A stretch of 64,000 bases of DNA from Thinopyrum elongatum (GCA_011799875.1 CM022297.1:521373783-521437782); one strand, 5' to 3'. Numbered from the stretch's first letter, positions 31,772 to 44,912 are shown. Notes: generated from the sequence alone by a model not told the origin. Translations and numbers: made by a program.

Positions 31772-34292
31772 ATGCACACGATCAAGTCTAAGGACTCACT
31801 TGAAGATATCACAACACAACTCTAAAACATAAATAAAGTCATACAAGCTTTATATTATAAGCCAGGGGCCTCAAGGGCTCGAATATATAAGCTTGCATAC
31901 AAGCGTCAGCGGAAGCATCAGATATCTGAGTACAGATATAAAAGAGAGACAGATAAGCCTTTAAGAAGGCGGGGCTAAACAAAAGCTATGATCGAAAAGG
32001 CGCAGGCCTCCTGCCTGGGACCCTCCGAACCTACTCCTGGTCGTCAGCTAACTCGTAGTAGTAACCACCCTCGGGGTAGTAGTAGTGATCATCGTCAGGG
32101 GCAGCTGGCTCCGGGGCTCCGTCATCTACTTGCATCAAACGGATATGGGGAAAAAGAGGAAGCAAGCCACCGTGAGTACTCATCCAAAGTACTCAGCAAG
32201 CAAGGATCTACACTACATATGCAACATTACCAAAGAAAGGCTGTATATGTGGACTGGGATGCAGAAATGCCAGAAAAGGGGGGGAAAGCCTAGTCCTATC
32301 GAAGACTAGCATCTTCAACATCTTCAGCGGTCTTGCAGCATTAGAAGAGTGCAGAGCAGCATATAATAAAGTAGTAGTAGTGTTATCAACCTCACCCAGA
32401 GATCCTTCCTCGACACCCTGCGAGAAAGTAATCCCAGAGCCATACTATCCATTTCTTATCACAAGTATCCAGTTCTAGTTGTATCGATCGGGATACAACT
32501 CCGAGCGTCCATTACCGAGGATCCGGCTATGCATAGATTAGTTCTCCCCTGCAGGGGTGCACCAACTTACCCACCACGCTCGATTAACTCCGGCCGGACA
32601 CACTTTACTGGGTCATGCCCGGCCTCGGCCAAACGACACGCCGCAACCCAACCTAGGCTTAATAGAGAGGTCAGCACGCCGGACTAACCTATGCCCCAGG
32701 GGTCTTGGGCCATCGCCCCGGACGCTCCTGCACGTTGCGAATGCGGCCGGTGAGCAGACCTAGCAGCCTCCAGTACAACGGAGGGTGCTTAACACAGTCC
32801 AACCCAGCGCGCGCCGCTCAGTCGCTGACATCTATTAAGCTTCGGCTGATGCATACGACACAGAGTGCCCATAACTGTTCCCATGTGATGGTTAGTGCTA
32901 TCGGGCCAGAGGCCCACTCGGATCAAATATCCAAATCGTTAGTGAATTAGGAGCGCGCGGTAACGAGCAAAGACTCACGATCGATGTGACCCCGTCGCCC
33001 TGTCTCGAGGACTTGCTGCAAGGGCTAATTATGCCCGGCCGTGCCTCGTAATTATCTCGCGAGCACCTTCCAGGTCAACCCGACTCCACATCACTCGCAA
33101 ATATGCTCGCGCGGGTACCCCTCAGGGCCGACCCGACTTTAGTATCATGGTTATGTGGTAAAGTCATAGTAACCGTGTGTCCAGAAAACCAAGGGGGAAA
33201 AACCTGAGGAATCACCCTCGACGGAATTCCACCTGATGTAATCGTCAAGGTGAGCCTAGGAGGAATCACCCTCGAGGTCCACTCTTGAGGAGTTGCACGA
33301 CAGCGTCGTTATAAGGAGTGGTGAAGGAGGAATCACCCTCGAAGACCACGACCAATTAACTTCTCTACAAGGTTATCATCGGAAGTGCTGACGAGGTATC
33401 ACCCTCGGCACTCGATAGTAGCCCAGTAGTGTCGTACAACTAAGGGGGGTGAGGTGCGGTGACGGGGCCTGGTCTTCGATCCCGTTGACCGGGTCTTCTG
33501 ATAATCCAGCGGGGCAGTTGGGTCAAAGTGGGGTCTCTGATGGGTCTCTTTCCAGCCTATACTAAGCAGTTTAGGATAAACAGGCAGGTATCAACAGCAG
33601 TTACAAAAATAGGCTATGCATCAGAAACTGGATAAACAGTAGCAGCAACAATTTCTAATGCAAGCATAAGAGAGAAAGAATAGGCGATATCGGCATGTTC
33701 AAAAAAGGGGGGGTGCTTGCCTGGAAGCTCTGTGGCAAAGATCTGGTCGTCAGGGGCGTAGTCGACCTTTGGAGCTGCGTCGGCTTCGGGGACTACGTCG
33801 GTGTCGGGATCTACCGAGAGAGAAGAGGGGGAAGAAACAGATAAATATAAGGCAAACAAATGCAACACAGAGCATGCTATGCTAACGTGCAGTGCAGGGT
33901 TGCCTAAAGATATGTCTAAGTCATATTAGTTATTTTAGGATTTAAGTTGGAATTATTAACCGGTATATATGCACTATTCATCTACCGGAAACAGGCTAAA
34001 AGTTACGGGTTCACCTCTGTAGAGGGTCCCGACATGGAATCAGACGGCACGGTTGGATTCGTCTCGTCGTTCTAATCAACTTTCATGTAGGAAGTTTTTC
34101 GATCCGAACTACGGTTTAATCTCTATGATTTTCTAAAGTTTTAATAGTTTTCTGAAATTATTTAAATTAACAGAAAAGGAATATGATGTCAGCAGTCAAC
34201 AGAGGCTGACCGGAGTCAAACCTGACATGTGGGGCCAGTGGGACCCACATGTCATAGTCATAGGGCTAAACTGAGTTTAATTGAGACTAATC
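31772..34292 (-). mobile_element. Left LTR of long-LTR retrotransposon, first part
   Basis: Aligns with 58769-60719 with scattered differences; the first 37 bp or so of the LTR are missing at the junction with the CACTA fragment. Continues at 56168 after the inserted Copia element. Putting the two parts together gives an LTR of about 4.1 kb ending TGTTACA at 57778. Repeated phrases such as GAATCACCCTCGA (33190-33420) are visible. Open frames here are short and not shared by a known family. Confidence 0.75.
34288..34292. repeat. Target-site duplication of the Copia element, left
   Basis: TAATC, repeated exactly at 56168-56172. Confidence 0.92.
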
Positions 34293-36052
34293 TGTTGGGA
34301 AACGTTGCATGCAATTTCAAAAAAATTCCTAAGCTCACGCAAGATCTATCTAGGAGATGCATAGCAACGAGAGGGGGAGAGTGTGTCTACGTACCCTCGT
34401 AGACCGAAAGCGGAAGTGTTTGACAATGTGGTTGATGTAGTCGAACTTCTTCTAGCTCCGACCGATCAAGTACCTAACGTACGGCACCTCCGAGTTCTGC
34501 ACATGTTCAGCTCGACGACGTCCCTCGCCTTCTTGATCCAGCAAGGTGTCGAGGAAGTAGATGAGTTCCGTCAGCACGACGGCGTGGTGATGGTGATGGT
34601 GATGTGATCCGCGCAGGGCTTCGCCTAAGCACCGCGAGAATATGACCGGGGTGTAAACTGTGGAGGGGGGCTCCGCACACGGCTAACAATTGATGTTGTG
34701 TATTGTTTGGGGCGCCCCCTCTCCTCTATTTATATATGTGTAGGGACTTGGAGTAGAAGGAATAGTGCCACATGAACAGTATCACATGAACAGTACCATG
34801 TGAATAGTACATACGTGGACTTGGACTCCAAAGTCCAATCCTATTCCTACTAGGATTCTCCTTTTTTCATTCCCTAGCTGCGTGGGCTTTTGAGGACTTG
34901 GTGAACCTGGCCCAATAAGGCCAGGGCGCCTCCCCTTAGCCCATGCCAGCCCTTGGGACGTGGTGGACCCACTTGTGGACTTCCGGACCCCTCCGGAATC
35001 CTCCGGAACCTTCTGGAAGCTTCCCGGTACAATACCGAAAAAACTGCACCTTTTTTCGGAACCCAAAATATGACTTCCCATATATAAATCTTTACGTCTC
35101 GACCATTTCAAGACTCCTCGTGATGTCCGGGATCTCATCCGGGACTCCAAACAACATTCGGTCACCAAATCACATAACTCATATAACACTATATCGTCAA
35201 CGAACGTGAAGCGTGCGGACCCTATGGGTTCGGGAATGATGTAGACATGACCGAGACACCTCTGCGGTCAATAACCAATAGCGGAACCTGGATTCTTATA
35301 TTGGCTCCCACATAATCTACGAAGATCTTTATCGGTCCAACTGTTATGACAACATACGTTATTCCCTTTGTCATTAGTATGTTACTTGCCCGGGATTCGA
35401 TCGTCGGTATCTTCATACCTAGTTCAATATCATTACCGGCAAGTCTCTTTACTCATTCCGTAATACATCATCCTGCAACTAACTCATTAGTCACTTTGCT
35501 TGCAAGGCTTCTTATGATGTGTATTACCGAGAGGGCCCAGAGATACCTCTCCGATACTCGGAGTGACAAATCCTAATCTCGATCTATGCTAACCCTACAA
35601 ACACCTTCGGAGATACCTGTAGAGCATCTTTATAATCACCCAGTTACATTGTGACGTTTGATAGCACACAAGGCATTCCTCCGGTATCCGGGAGTTGCAT
35701 AATCTCATAGTCGAAGGAATATGTATTTGACATGAAGAAAGCAATATCAATTAAACTGAATGATCATAATGCTAATCTAATGAATGGGTCTTGTCCATCA
35801 CATCATTCTCCTAATGATGTGATCCCGTTTATCAAATGACAACACATGTCTATGGTTAGGAAACTTAACCATCTTTGATCAACGAGCTAGTCTAGTAGAG
35901 GCTTACTAGGGACACGGTATTTTGTCTATGTATCCACACATGTATCAAGTTTCCGGTTAATACAATTCTAGCATGAATAATAAACATTTATCATGAAATA
36001 AGGAAATATAAAATAACAACTTTATTATTGCCTCTAGGGCATATTTCCTTCA
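34293..36052 (-). repeat. 3' LTR of the Copia element
   Basis: On plus it begins TGTTGGGAAACG and ends GGGCATATTTCCTTCA. Same length as the other LTR. The adjacent plus-strand GTCTCCCACTTG (36053-36064) is the complement of the purine-rich primer tract. Confidence 0.93.
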
Positions 36053-36148
36053 GTCTCCCACTTGAACTAGTGTCAATAATCTAGTTCACATCGCCATGTG
36101 ATTAACACCAATAGTTCACATCGCCATGTGACCAACACCGAAAGGGTT
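36053..36148 (-). other. Copia internal 3' end with polypurine tract
   Basis: Minus-strand CAAGTGGGAGAC abuts the 3' LTR, fitting the plus-strand primer site. The phrase TAGTTCACATCGCCATGTGA is repeated here and again at 49320-49460, past the CACTA insertion. Confidence 0.8.
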
Positions 36149-36470
36149 CACTAGTAGAAAACAGGGCTTTGGTCCAGGCCTAGCCAGCCCATTAGTCCCG
36201 GTTCAGTGACGAACCGGGACCCATGGGGGCATACGTCCCGGTTCGTGCGCACAGGGGGCCGGCCGGGCCTCGTGGGGCATTGGTCCCGGTTCGTCTGGAC
36301 CCTTTGGTCCCGGTTCCAGACACGAACCGGGACCAATGGGCGCCCACATCCATTGGTCCCGGTTCATGGCTGGAACCGGGACCAAAGGAGGTCCTTTAGT
36401 CCCGGTTCCAGCCGTCCTTTAGTCCCGGTTCCAGCCACCAACCGGGACCAATGAGGTGCCTATATATACC
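36149..36470 (+). promoter_or_regulatory. CACTA-2 5' subterminal repeats and TATA box
   Basis: Terminal repeat followed by about a dozen GGTCCCGGTTC or inverted motifs, then TATATATA at 36461-36468. This is the presumed promoter for the small gene and TNP2. CACTA-3 has the same TATA at about 62454-62461; CACTA-1 lacks it. Confidence 0.78.
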
Positions 36471-36851
36471 CCCTCGCCCGCAAGCAGAGCACTCCACTGC
36501 TCTGTTTTTTCTAGCCGGCTAGGGAAGGGCTTTGTGGTGCTCTAGCTCACCTCCTATGCACATGAGGTGTTCGATGAAATGCCCGAGCCACACTACTTAA
36601 GCTTTCTTCTCTCCAAGCTCGACCTCCAAGCTCCATTTTCCTCAAGATTTGTTTAGGTTTAGTGGTCCGTCACGTCCCGTTCCCGTCTTCACCGCCGTCG
36701 ATCGCCCGCGCCGATCTCGTCGCTGGCACCACCGTGGTGAGCCTCTTGTTCTTATCTTCTTTCTAAAAGAGAAAAATTCTTACTTGTATGATTTAGATAG
36801 ATACTTGTATAATTTTCTTACTTTTATTATTGTTTGTTATTATATAGTGCG

Positions 36852-37297
36852 ATGGTTTTGGTATCCGCCCCCGTCGGCCCTCATCCTGTCTATGATTCGG
36901 ATGTGGTATATATTATATTTTATAACTATTTGGTTCATTTATTGTTTATGACAATTATGCCGACCAACGTGACATAGATTTTTTTATCTAGGAGGTATGT
37001 GAACCGGAAATTCCAACCGACCCTATTGTCGAGAGGTTAAATTTAGTTGAAGAAGAAAACAATTACTTGAAGGAAAAATTGAAAAAAATTGAGGAGGAGA
37101 AGATGATATTGGAGTTGCATGTCGCGGACGTCGTCGATGATCACAAGATCAAGATGGATGCAATGCGCTTCATGATTAGAAAGTATAGAAAATATGCCAT
37201 TCATACCGAAGCTTGGTATCATTATGCCGTTGGATCAATTGTTACCTTGGTTGCGATTATGATCGCATTTGTTGTTGCATTGAAATGTTTTACATAG
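36852..37297 (+). CDS. CACTA-2 small coiled-coil, tail-anchored protein
   Basis: Exons 36852-36905 and 36992-37297 encode 119 residues, differing from the CACTA-1 protein at only a few positions (for example KKIEEEK for KKVEEEK, FMIRK for FKIRK). The acidic N-terminus (EPEIPTDPIVERL), charged coiled coil and C-terminal hydrophobic anchor are all kept. It is one of the few coding units in this window with no lesion in two copies, whereas both transposon genes of the same element carry stops and frameshifts. The function is unknown. A leader exon ending in GTG|GTGAGC (about 36734) probably lies upstream. Confidence 0.7.
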
Positions 37298-37469
37298 TTT
37301 CAATGTATGGTTTAATTAGATGCTCTGTAGAGCTATATGTTGTTCAATGAGAACTATGTATGTACTTTGGTTTTAATGTGATGATGAACTTCTATTAATT
37401 TGGTCACTTATCTATTCATGATGTTCTGTAATTGTTTTTTACACACTTAATTATATATAATGTGCGCAG

Positions 37470-40400
37470 AGGAACCGGCAATGGATGTACGGTGACAGAC
37501 GCACCTCCGAGTACATTAAGGGAGTGCATAATTTTCTCAAAGTGGCTGAGGCAAACAAGCAGAATGGTTTTATGTGTTGTCCATGCCCTATATGTGGGAA
37601 TACGAAGTCTTACTCTGACCGGAAAATCCTTCACACCCATCTGCTTTATAAGGGTTTCATGCCACACTATAATGTTTGGACCAAGCACGGAGAAAGAGGG
37701 GTTATGATGGAAGACAGCAAAGAAGAAGTGGATTATGACAACTATGTGGCCCCTGAATACGGTGATGCTGCAATGGGGGAAGCTAAAGATCAAGAGGAAC
37801 CAGACGATGTGCCCGATGATGATCTCTGCTGGGTCATTGTTGATGCAAAGAGAGAGTGCGAAAGTGAAAAGGAGAAGCTGAAGTTCGATCGCATGTTAGA
37901 GGATCACCAAAAAGGGTTGTACCCCAATTGCGAAGATGGCAACACAAAGCTCGGTACCGTACTGGAATTGCTGCAGTGGAAGGCAGAGAATGCTGTTCCT
38001 GACAAAGGATTTTAGAAGCTACTGAAAATATTGAAGAAGAAGCTTCCAAAGGATAACGAATTGTCCGAAAGTACGTACGCAGCAAAGAAGGTCGTATGCC
38101 CTCTAGGATTGGAGGTGCAGAAGATACATGCATGCCCTAATGACTGCATCCTTTACCGCGGTGCGTACGAGGATTTGAACACATGCCCGGTATGCGGTGC
38201 ATTGCGGTATAAGATCAGACGAGATGACCCTGGTGATGTTGACGGCGAAGCCCCCAGGAAGAGGGTTCCTGCGAAGGTGATGTGGTATGCTCCTATAATA
38301 CCATGGTTGAAACGTCTGTTCAGAAACAAAGAGCATGCCAAGTTGATGCGATGGCACAGAGAGGACCGTAAGAAAGACGGGAAGTTGAGAGCACCCGCTG
38401 AAGGGTCGCAGTGGAGAAAAATCGAGAGAAAGTACTGGGAGGAGTTTGCTGGTGACGCAAGGAACGTATGGTTTGGTTTAAGCGCGGATGGCATTAATCC
38501 TTTTGGGGAGCAGAGCAGCAATCACAGCACCTGGCCCGTGACTCTATGTATCTATAACCTTCCTCCTTGGCTGTGCATGAAGCGGAAGTTCATTATGATG
38601 CCAGTACTCATCCAAGGCCCTAAGCAACCCGGCAACGACATTGATGTGTACCTAAGGCCATTAGTTGAAGAACTTTTACAGCTGTGGAATGGAAACGGTG
38701 TACGTGTGTGGGATGAGCACAGACAGGAGGAATTTGACCTCCATGCGTTGCTGTTTGTAACCATCAATGATTGGCCTGCTCTCAGTAACCTTTTAGGACA
38801 GACAAACAAGGGATACCACGCATGCACGCACTGTTTAGCTGACATCGAAAGTATATACCTGGACAAATGCAGGAAGAATGTGCACCTGGGGCATCGTCGA
38901 TTTCTTCCGACCAACCATCAATGTCGAAAGAAAGGCAAGCATTTCAAAGGCGAGGCAGATCACCGGAAGAAGCCCGCCATGCGTACCGGTGATCACGTAC
39001 TTGCTATGGTCAATGATTTACACATAATCGTCGGAAAGGGTCCCGGCGGACTATCTGTTCCGAATGACGCTGAGGGACGCGCACCCATGTGGAAGAAGAA
39101 ATCTATATTTTGGGACCTACCCTACTGGAAGGACCTAGAGGTCCGCTCTTCAATCGACGTGATGCACGTGACAAAGAACCTTTGCGTGAACCTGCTAGGC
39201 TTCTTGGGCGTGTATGGGAAGACAAAAGATACACCGGAGGCACGGGAGGACCTGCAACATTTGCACAAAAAAGATGGCATGCCTCCAAAGCAGTATGAAG
39301 GTCCTGCCAGCTACGCTCTTACCAAAGAAGAGAAGGAAATCTTCTTTGAATGCCTGCTCAGTATGAAGGTCCCGTGTGGCTTCTCGTCCAATATAAAGGG
39401 AATAATAAATATCCCAGAGAAAAAGTCCAGAACCTAAAGTCTCATGACTGCCACGTGATTATGACGCAACTGCTTCCGGTTGCATTGAGGGGGCTTCTAC
39501 CGGAAAACGTTCGATTAGCCATTGTGAAGCTATGTGCATTCCTCAATGCAATTTCTCAGAAGGTGATCGATCCACAAATCCTACCAAGGCTAAGGAGTGA
39601 TATGGCGCAATGTCTTGTCAGTTTCGAGCTGGTGTTCCCACCATCCTTCTTCAATATCATGACGCATGTCCTAGTTCATCTAGTCGACGAGATTGTCATT
39701 CTGGGCCCTGTATTTCTACACAATATGTTCCCCTTTGAGAGGTTCATGGGTGTCCTAAAGAAATATGTCCGTAACCGCGCTAGGCCAGAAAGAAGCATCT
39801 CCATGGGCCATCAAACAGAGGATGTCATTGGGTTTTGTGTTGACTTCATTCCTGACCTTAAGAAGATTGGCCTCCCTCAATCGCGGTATGAGGGGAGACT
39901 GACTGGAAAAGGCACGCTAGGAGGGGACTCAATAATATGTAGGGACGGGCATTCTTGGTCTCAAGCACACTACACAGTTCTACAGAACTCTACCTTGGTG
40001 ACCCCGTATGTTGATGAACACAAGAACATTCTGCGCTCCAAACACCCGGAGCAGTGTGACGACTGGAGTACATGTGAACACATCAGGACTTTCGACAGTT
40101 GGTTGGAAACACATCTCAGAGGTGACAACACTATTTCTGATGAGCTGTACTCGTTGTCCAGGGGACCATCTTCGACTGTATTGACTTACAAAGGATACAA
40201 GATAAATGGGAATACATTTTACACGATTGCCCAAGATCAAAAGAGCACCAACCAAAATAGCGGTGTCCGCTTTGATGCAGCAACCAAGAGGGGAAAGGAC
40301 ACCTATTATGGTTACATAGTTGACATATGGGAACTTGACTGCGGACATGATTTTAAGGTCCCTTTGTTTAAGTGCAAATGGGTCAATATGTCAGGAGGCG

Positions 40401-40773
40401 GGGTACAGGTAGACCCACAGTACAGAATGACAACAGTGGATCTAAACAATCTTGGGTACACAGACGAACCATTCGTTCTAGCCAATGATGTGGCGCAGGT
40501 TTTCTATGTGAAGGACATGTCTACCAAAAACCGAGAAAAAGAAAAGATAAGGAAGCAAATACATCATACGATGAGCCAAAGTGCCACATAGTTCTTTCAG
40601 GAAAAAGAGACATCGTGGGATTGGAGGGCAAGACAGACATGTCTGAAGATTATGAAAAGTTTCATGAAATTCCTCCCTTCAAAGTCAAGGCTGATCCAAG
40701 CACCCTGTTAAGCGATGAAGAATATCCATGGTTACGGCGCAATAAGCAAAGGACACAAGCGAAGAAAAAGTGA
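37470..40773 (+). pseudogene. CACTA-2 TNP2-type transposase, stop and frameshifts
   Basis: Aligns with CACTA-1 TNP2 throughout. The possible start is AGG rather than ATG at 37470, so an upstream exon or the ATG at 37485 would be needed. Lesions: GAG to TAG at 38013-38015; loss of one T near 39424 (AAAAAGTCCAG for AAAAAGTTCCAG); one extra base near 40528 before the basic C-terminal tail. The N-terminal zinc-binding domain, Transposase_21, DUF4218-like and DUF4216-like regions are all recognisable, and the Trp mutated to amber in CACTA-1 is TGG here. Not functional as it stands. Confidence 0.92.
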
Positions 40774-40837
40774 AGATTTTCTCTCCACAACTATTATGAT
40801 GATGCCTTTGATCTAGAATATCACTGCAGTTACATGT

Positions 40838-41735
40838 GAAGAAATGAAATGCCTTTTGTAACAGACGAGTTTCCGTATGAAACCCTGATACTTCGAAAGA
40901 GATTGTCCGTTTTGTACACGAAGTGCATCCAGTTTTTGCCGTAACCCTCTCAACTTTTTAGCACATGCTATGTGGGTGAAATGATGATACCATGCCAACT
41001 TTCAACCTTTTCAGAGTTCATTTGAAGTGCTTTTCAATTTCGGGGTCATATAGCACAAAAAAATCAGTAAATGCATGAAAAATAACAAATGAAGTCAGAA
41101 AGGGTTGAAAATCGATGATGTGGCTTTGAATGGTGCATTTTGAACACACAAAAAGTCTGGAGTTCAAATAAGTTCAAAAAAATGAAATCCCTTTGTAACA
41201 GACGAGTTTCCGTATGAAACCCTGATACTTCGAAAGAGATTGTCCGTTTTGTACACGAAGTGCATCCAGTTTTTGCCGTAACCCTCTAAACTTTTTAGCA
41301 CATGCTATGTGGGTGAAATGATGATACCATGCCAACTTTCAACCTTTTCAGAGTTCATTTGTAGTGCTTTTCAATTTCAGGGTCATATAGCTCAAAAAAA
41401 TTAGTAAATGCATGAAAAATAACAAATGAAGTCAGAAAGGGTTGAAAATTGATGATGTGGCTTTGAATGGTGCATTTTGAACAAACAAAAAGTCTGGAGT
41501 TCAAATAAGTTAAAAAAATGAAATCCCTTTGTAACAGAGGAGTTTTCGTTCGAAACCCTGATACTTCGAAAGAGATTGCCCGTTTTGTACACGAAGTGCA
41601 TCCAGTTTTTGCCGTAACCCTTTCAACTTTTTAGCACATGCTATGTGGGTGAAATGATGATGCCATACCAACTTTCAACCTTTTCAGAGTTCATTTGTAG
41701 TGCTTTTCAATTTCAGGGTCATTTAGCGCAAAAAG
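40838..41735. repeat. 337-bp tandem repeats downstream of TNP2 (CACTA-2)
   Basis: Units starting AACAAATGAAGTCAGAAAGG at about 41085 and 41422 plus a partial first unit, total about 2.7 copies. Confidence 0.9.
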
Positions 41736-42340
41736 AATGAACTAATAGCAAAAAGAATGAACTTAAAATAATCAATTAAAATATTCTGTTATGATCAATG
41801 AAACAAAACTATAATATTCTTCAATAGCAAAAAGAATCAACTAAAAAGCTTTTATAAAACTCTAATAGCAAAAGGAATCAACTAAAAAGCTTTTATAAAC
41901 CTCTAGTATTTTTAAACTAAAAGTATATAAAATTTATGCAACTAAAATTATCAAAGTATTTTCTGTTCAAAACATTAATGGGAAAAAGAATTTTCATAAA
42001 GAAATTTTTTGTTAGAAACTTTAATAGCAAACTAGAATAACAAAATATGTTCTTGATTAAAACAGACATTCAAAATAACCTAAAAATTACCAAATTTAAT
42101 ATAATGATAAAACACAATAATATTAAATAGCAGGAAAAAGAATCACTCAAAAATCTATTTTTTATAGTAAAGTTATTCACAAACTAGTGATTCACAAAAT
42201 TTAAAAGAATTCAAATTTAAACTATTCAAATTTGAAAATTAATGGCACTAACAGAAAGTCTATAATTTTTGTGACCTAACAGCAAAAAGAATCACTGGAA
42301 AACTGCAAAAAAAATAAAGCAAAACAGAAAACAGAAAAAA
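41736..42340. other. A+T-rich spacer of CACTA-2
   Basis: Matches 16151-16700. Rich in AATAGCAAAAAGAATCA phrases; no gene. Confidence 0.65.
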
Positions 42341-42539
42341 ATGCCACCTACTGGGCCACCACGGCCTGAATACGACTAGAAACCCAGCTAGTTGGTCCAG
42401 GATTTAGGCCCGCAGAAGGCCCAGCAGGCCCACAGGCATAGCAGTGTCAGATTAGGCCGATAGGCCTGCAGTTTAGAGGAGTTCAATAGCGATGAGGCAG
42501 TCGAGCTTATAAACCGGTGCGGGGCGCTCTCAACTAGCG

Positions 42540-42800
42540 AGGTGGGACTAAACTCCCACCACCACACCGCTGTGCAAGCCCATTGGTCCCCGTTGGTGCC
42601 ACGAACCGGGACCAATGCTCACCTTTGGTCCCGGTTTGTGGCACCAACCGGGACCAATGCCCCCCTTTAGTCCCGGTTGGTGCCACCAACCGGGACCAAA
42701 GGTCCAGACCTTTGGTCCCGGTTGGTGGCACCAACCCAGACTAAAGGGGGTTGGTGCCACGAACCAGGACCAATGCTCTGGCTATATAAGGTAGCACTTA
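42540..42800 (+). promoter_or_regulatory. Internal second promoter of CACTA-2
   Basis: At least eight subterminal-type motifs (GGTCCCGGTTGGTGCCACC, ACCGGGACCAA) followed by CTATATAAGG at 42782-42791. Placed as in CACTA-1, upstream of the Transposase_24/Ulp1 gene. Confidence 0.75.
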
Positions 42801-42832
42801 GAAATTTTTAGTCCCAGTTCATCTTCCCCTGC

Positions 42833-43115
42833 CCCCCCCCCCCCCCCCCCCCCGACGCCGCGCCGAACAGCACGACGCCGCCAGGCTGCCGGACCGCGCC
42901 CTCGCCCTCGCCGACGCGCTCTCCTCCCCGAGCCCTCGCCGACAAACCCTCTCCCGGCTGCGAGCGCCCCTGTGCCCCGGCCCGCCCCTGTCATCGCCGT
43001 CGTAGTCGCCGTCGTCGTACCCGACCCCGCGCCCCTGCCCCGCCGGCCTGCTGCCCCGCCCCCGAGCGCGCCCGGCCACGCGCGCCCCTGCCCCGGCCCG
43101 CCCCCACCGTGTGAG
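42833..43115 (+). other. Poly(C) run and G+C-rich leader
   Basis: A C run of about 21 bases (42833-42853) leads into G+C-rich leader sequence ending near GTGAGC at 43110. Open frames are compositional. Confidence 0.5.
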
Positions 43116-43139
43116 CCCCCGCCCCGGCTCTGTGTTTTT

Positions 43140-43680
43140 TTATATATGTTGATTTTTTTATATGATGAAAATTGTTTTGTTCATATATAATGTATGTATA
43201 TATGTATGTGGCTATGTATGTATGGATGTTCATAAAATTGTTTTGTTCATATATATATTAAATGTTTTGTTCATAGCATTTTTTTTATATGATGAATTTT
43301 TTTTCATAGCCATATATATGTATGTGGTTATATGTATGTATATATGGATGTTCATAGAATTTTTTTATATGTATGTGGCTATATGTATATGTCGTTGTCG
43401 ATATAGCCCCTCCCCGATAACTTCGACATGAGGGGGGGGGGGGCGGTCGATATACCCCCTCCCCGATAACATTTTTTATATGATGAATTTTTTTTCATAG
43501 CCATATTATGTATGTGCTATATGTATGTTGGATGTTCATAGAATTTTTTTTATATGTATGTGGCTATATGAATGTGTTGTCGATATAGCCCCTCCCCGAT
43601 AACTTCGACATGAGGGGGGGGGGGGGGGGTCGATATACCCCCTCCCCGATAACATTTTTTTTCTAAGTTACTAAGGTAAA
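43140..43680. repeat. Leader tandem repeats with long G runs
   Basis: TATGTATGTATATATGG-type microsatellites, then two copies of a roughly 180-bp unit holding GTCGATATAGCCCCTCCCCG and G runs of 13 and about 17 (43432-43444, 43613-43629). Confidence 0.8.
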
Positions 43681-43904
43681 ATGTTCACCCCCCTCTCGAT
43701 ATACCGGGCGACCAACTCTCGAGGCCACCCAAACCCTAGAAAAAAGCGTTGTCGATCTCCTATCCCCTCCCGCCCCTACCCGACAAACTCTCGAGGCCAC
43801 CCAAACCACTAGAAGATAACTCCGGTAACTTCGACATGACGGGGGACGTCGATCAACCCCCTCTCGCCCGAACAAGTCTATGTATCATTTTACATCGCGG
43901 TGGA

Positions 43905-44050
43905 CATATATCAAAGTTTGATCATATGTCAAAGTTTGAATTTTGACATATGCAACATTTGATCATATGTCAAAGTTTGAATTTTGACATATGCAACATT
44001 TGATCATATGTCAAATTTTGATCATATGTCAAAGTTTGAATTTTGACATA
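43905..44050. repeat. 41-bp tandem repeats
   Basis: Units built on GATCATATGTCAAAGTTTGA and ATTTTGACATATGCAACA repeat about three and a half times. They contain the palindrome-like pair ATATGTCAAA / TTTGACATAT. Confidence 0.85.
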
Positions 44051-44053
44051 TAT

Positions 44054-44550
44054 AGATTTATCAAGAATGCCCCCATTATGGATGTGCACAAGTTGATCCA
44101 ATTTTTTTCTGATCTCATCTATATATATATTCTTGTATATGTCACGTTGTCTATCAAAGTATTGAAGAAATCCATGGCTTCATCATTAGCCGGAAGTAAC
44201 AGGCGTATGATGCTACGAAGCTCTTCAAAGTTTTTTTGGAAAGGAGTTCCGGACAGAATAATTCGCTTTTTGGTACGAATTTCAGCAAAGGCCTTCCAAA
44301 TAGCGATATTCGGAAGGCTCTTGCTGAACTTCGTACCAAAAAACTAATTATCCTATCCGGGACTCCATTCCAAAACAATTTTAGAGAGCTTCGTACCATT
44401 ATGCGCCTGTTACTTCCAGCTAATGATGAATAAATGGTTTTCTTGAATCCTTTGACACTGACAACGTGACATATAGAAGGGTAGATGAGATCAGGAAAAA
44501 TATGGACCATTTTCTGCACATCCAGAATGGCGCCATTTTGTTAAATCCCT
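44054..44550. repeat. SNF2-remodeler-derived inverted repeat in CACTA-2
   Basis: Left arm 44054-44297, loop about 14 nt, right arm 44312-44550. The left arm on minus reads KAFAEIRTKKRIILSGTPFQ and onward, RLLLPANDEAMDFFN, and beyond a short AT run VHIHNGGILDKS. The right arm on plus reads ALAELRTKKLIILSGTPFQ and RLLLPANDE before a stop. The two left arms (CACTA-1 and CACTA-2) differ at about 7 of 106 sites near the loop, fewer than left versus right within CACTA-1 (about 17), so the inverted repeat is older than the split of the elements. Confidence 0.82.
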
Positions 44551-44912
44551 TGTTTGACATTCATGAGAGAGGCGGTCCGGACGTCGGACATTCATGAGAG
44601 AACTCCGGTTACTCTTCAACATGAGGGGGGACGTCGATCAACCCCCTCTCGCCCGACCAAACCCTAGAAGTGTCGAGGCCACCCCAAACCCTAGAAGCGT
44701 TGCGAGGCCACCCCAAATCCTAGAAGCGTCGAGGCCACCCAAATTTACCAAGTTAAAAGAGCGTTGTCGAGGCCACCCCAAACCGTAGAAGCGTCGAGGC
44801 CACTAATTAATATTCCTTGTTGTGATTAGCTAGCTAGGTCTATGTTTGCCACTAATATATCCATCTCTCATGTTTGTATATTAATTACCATGTTGTGATA
44901 TTTGCAGAAACT

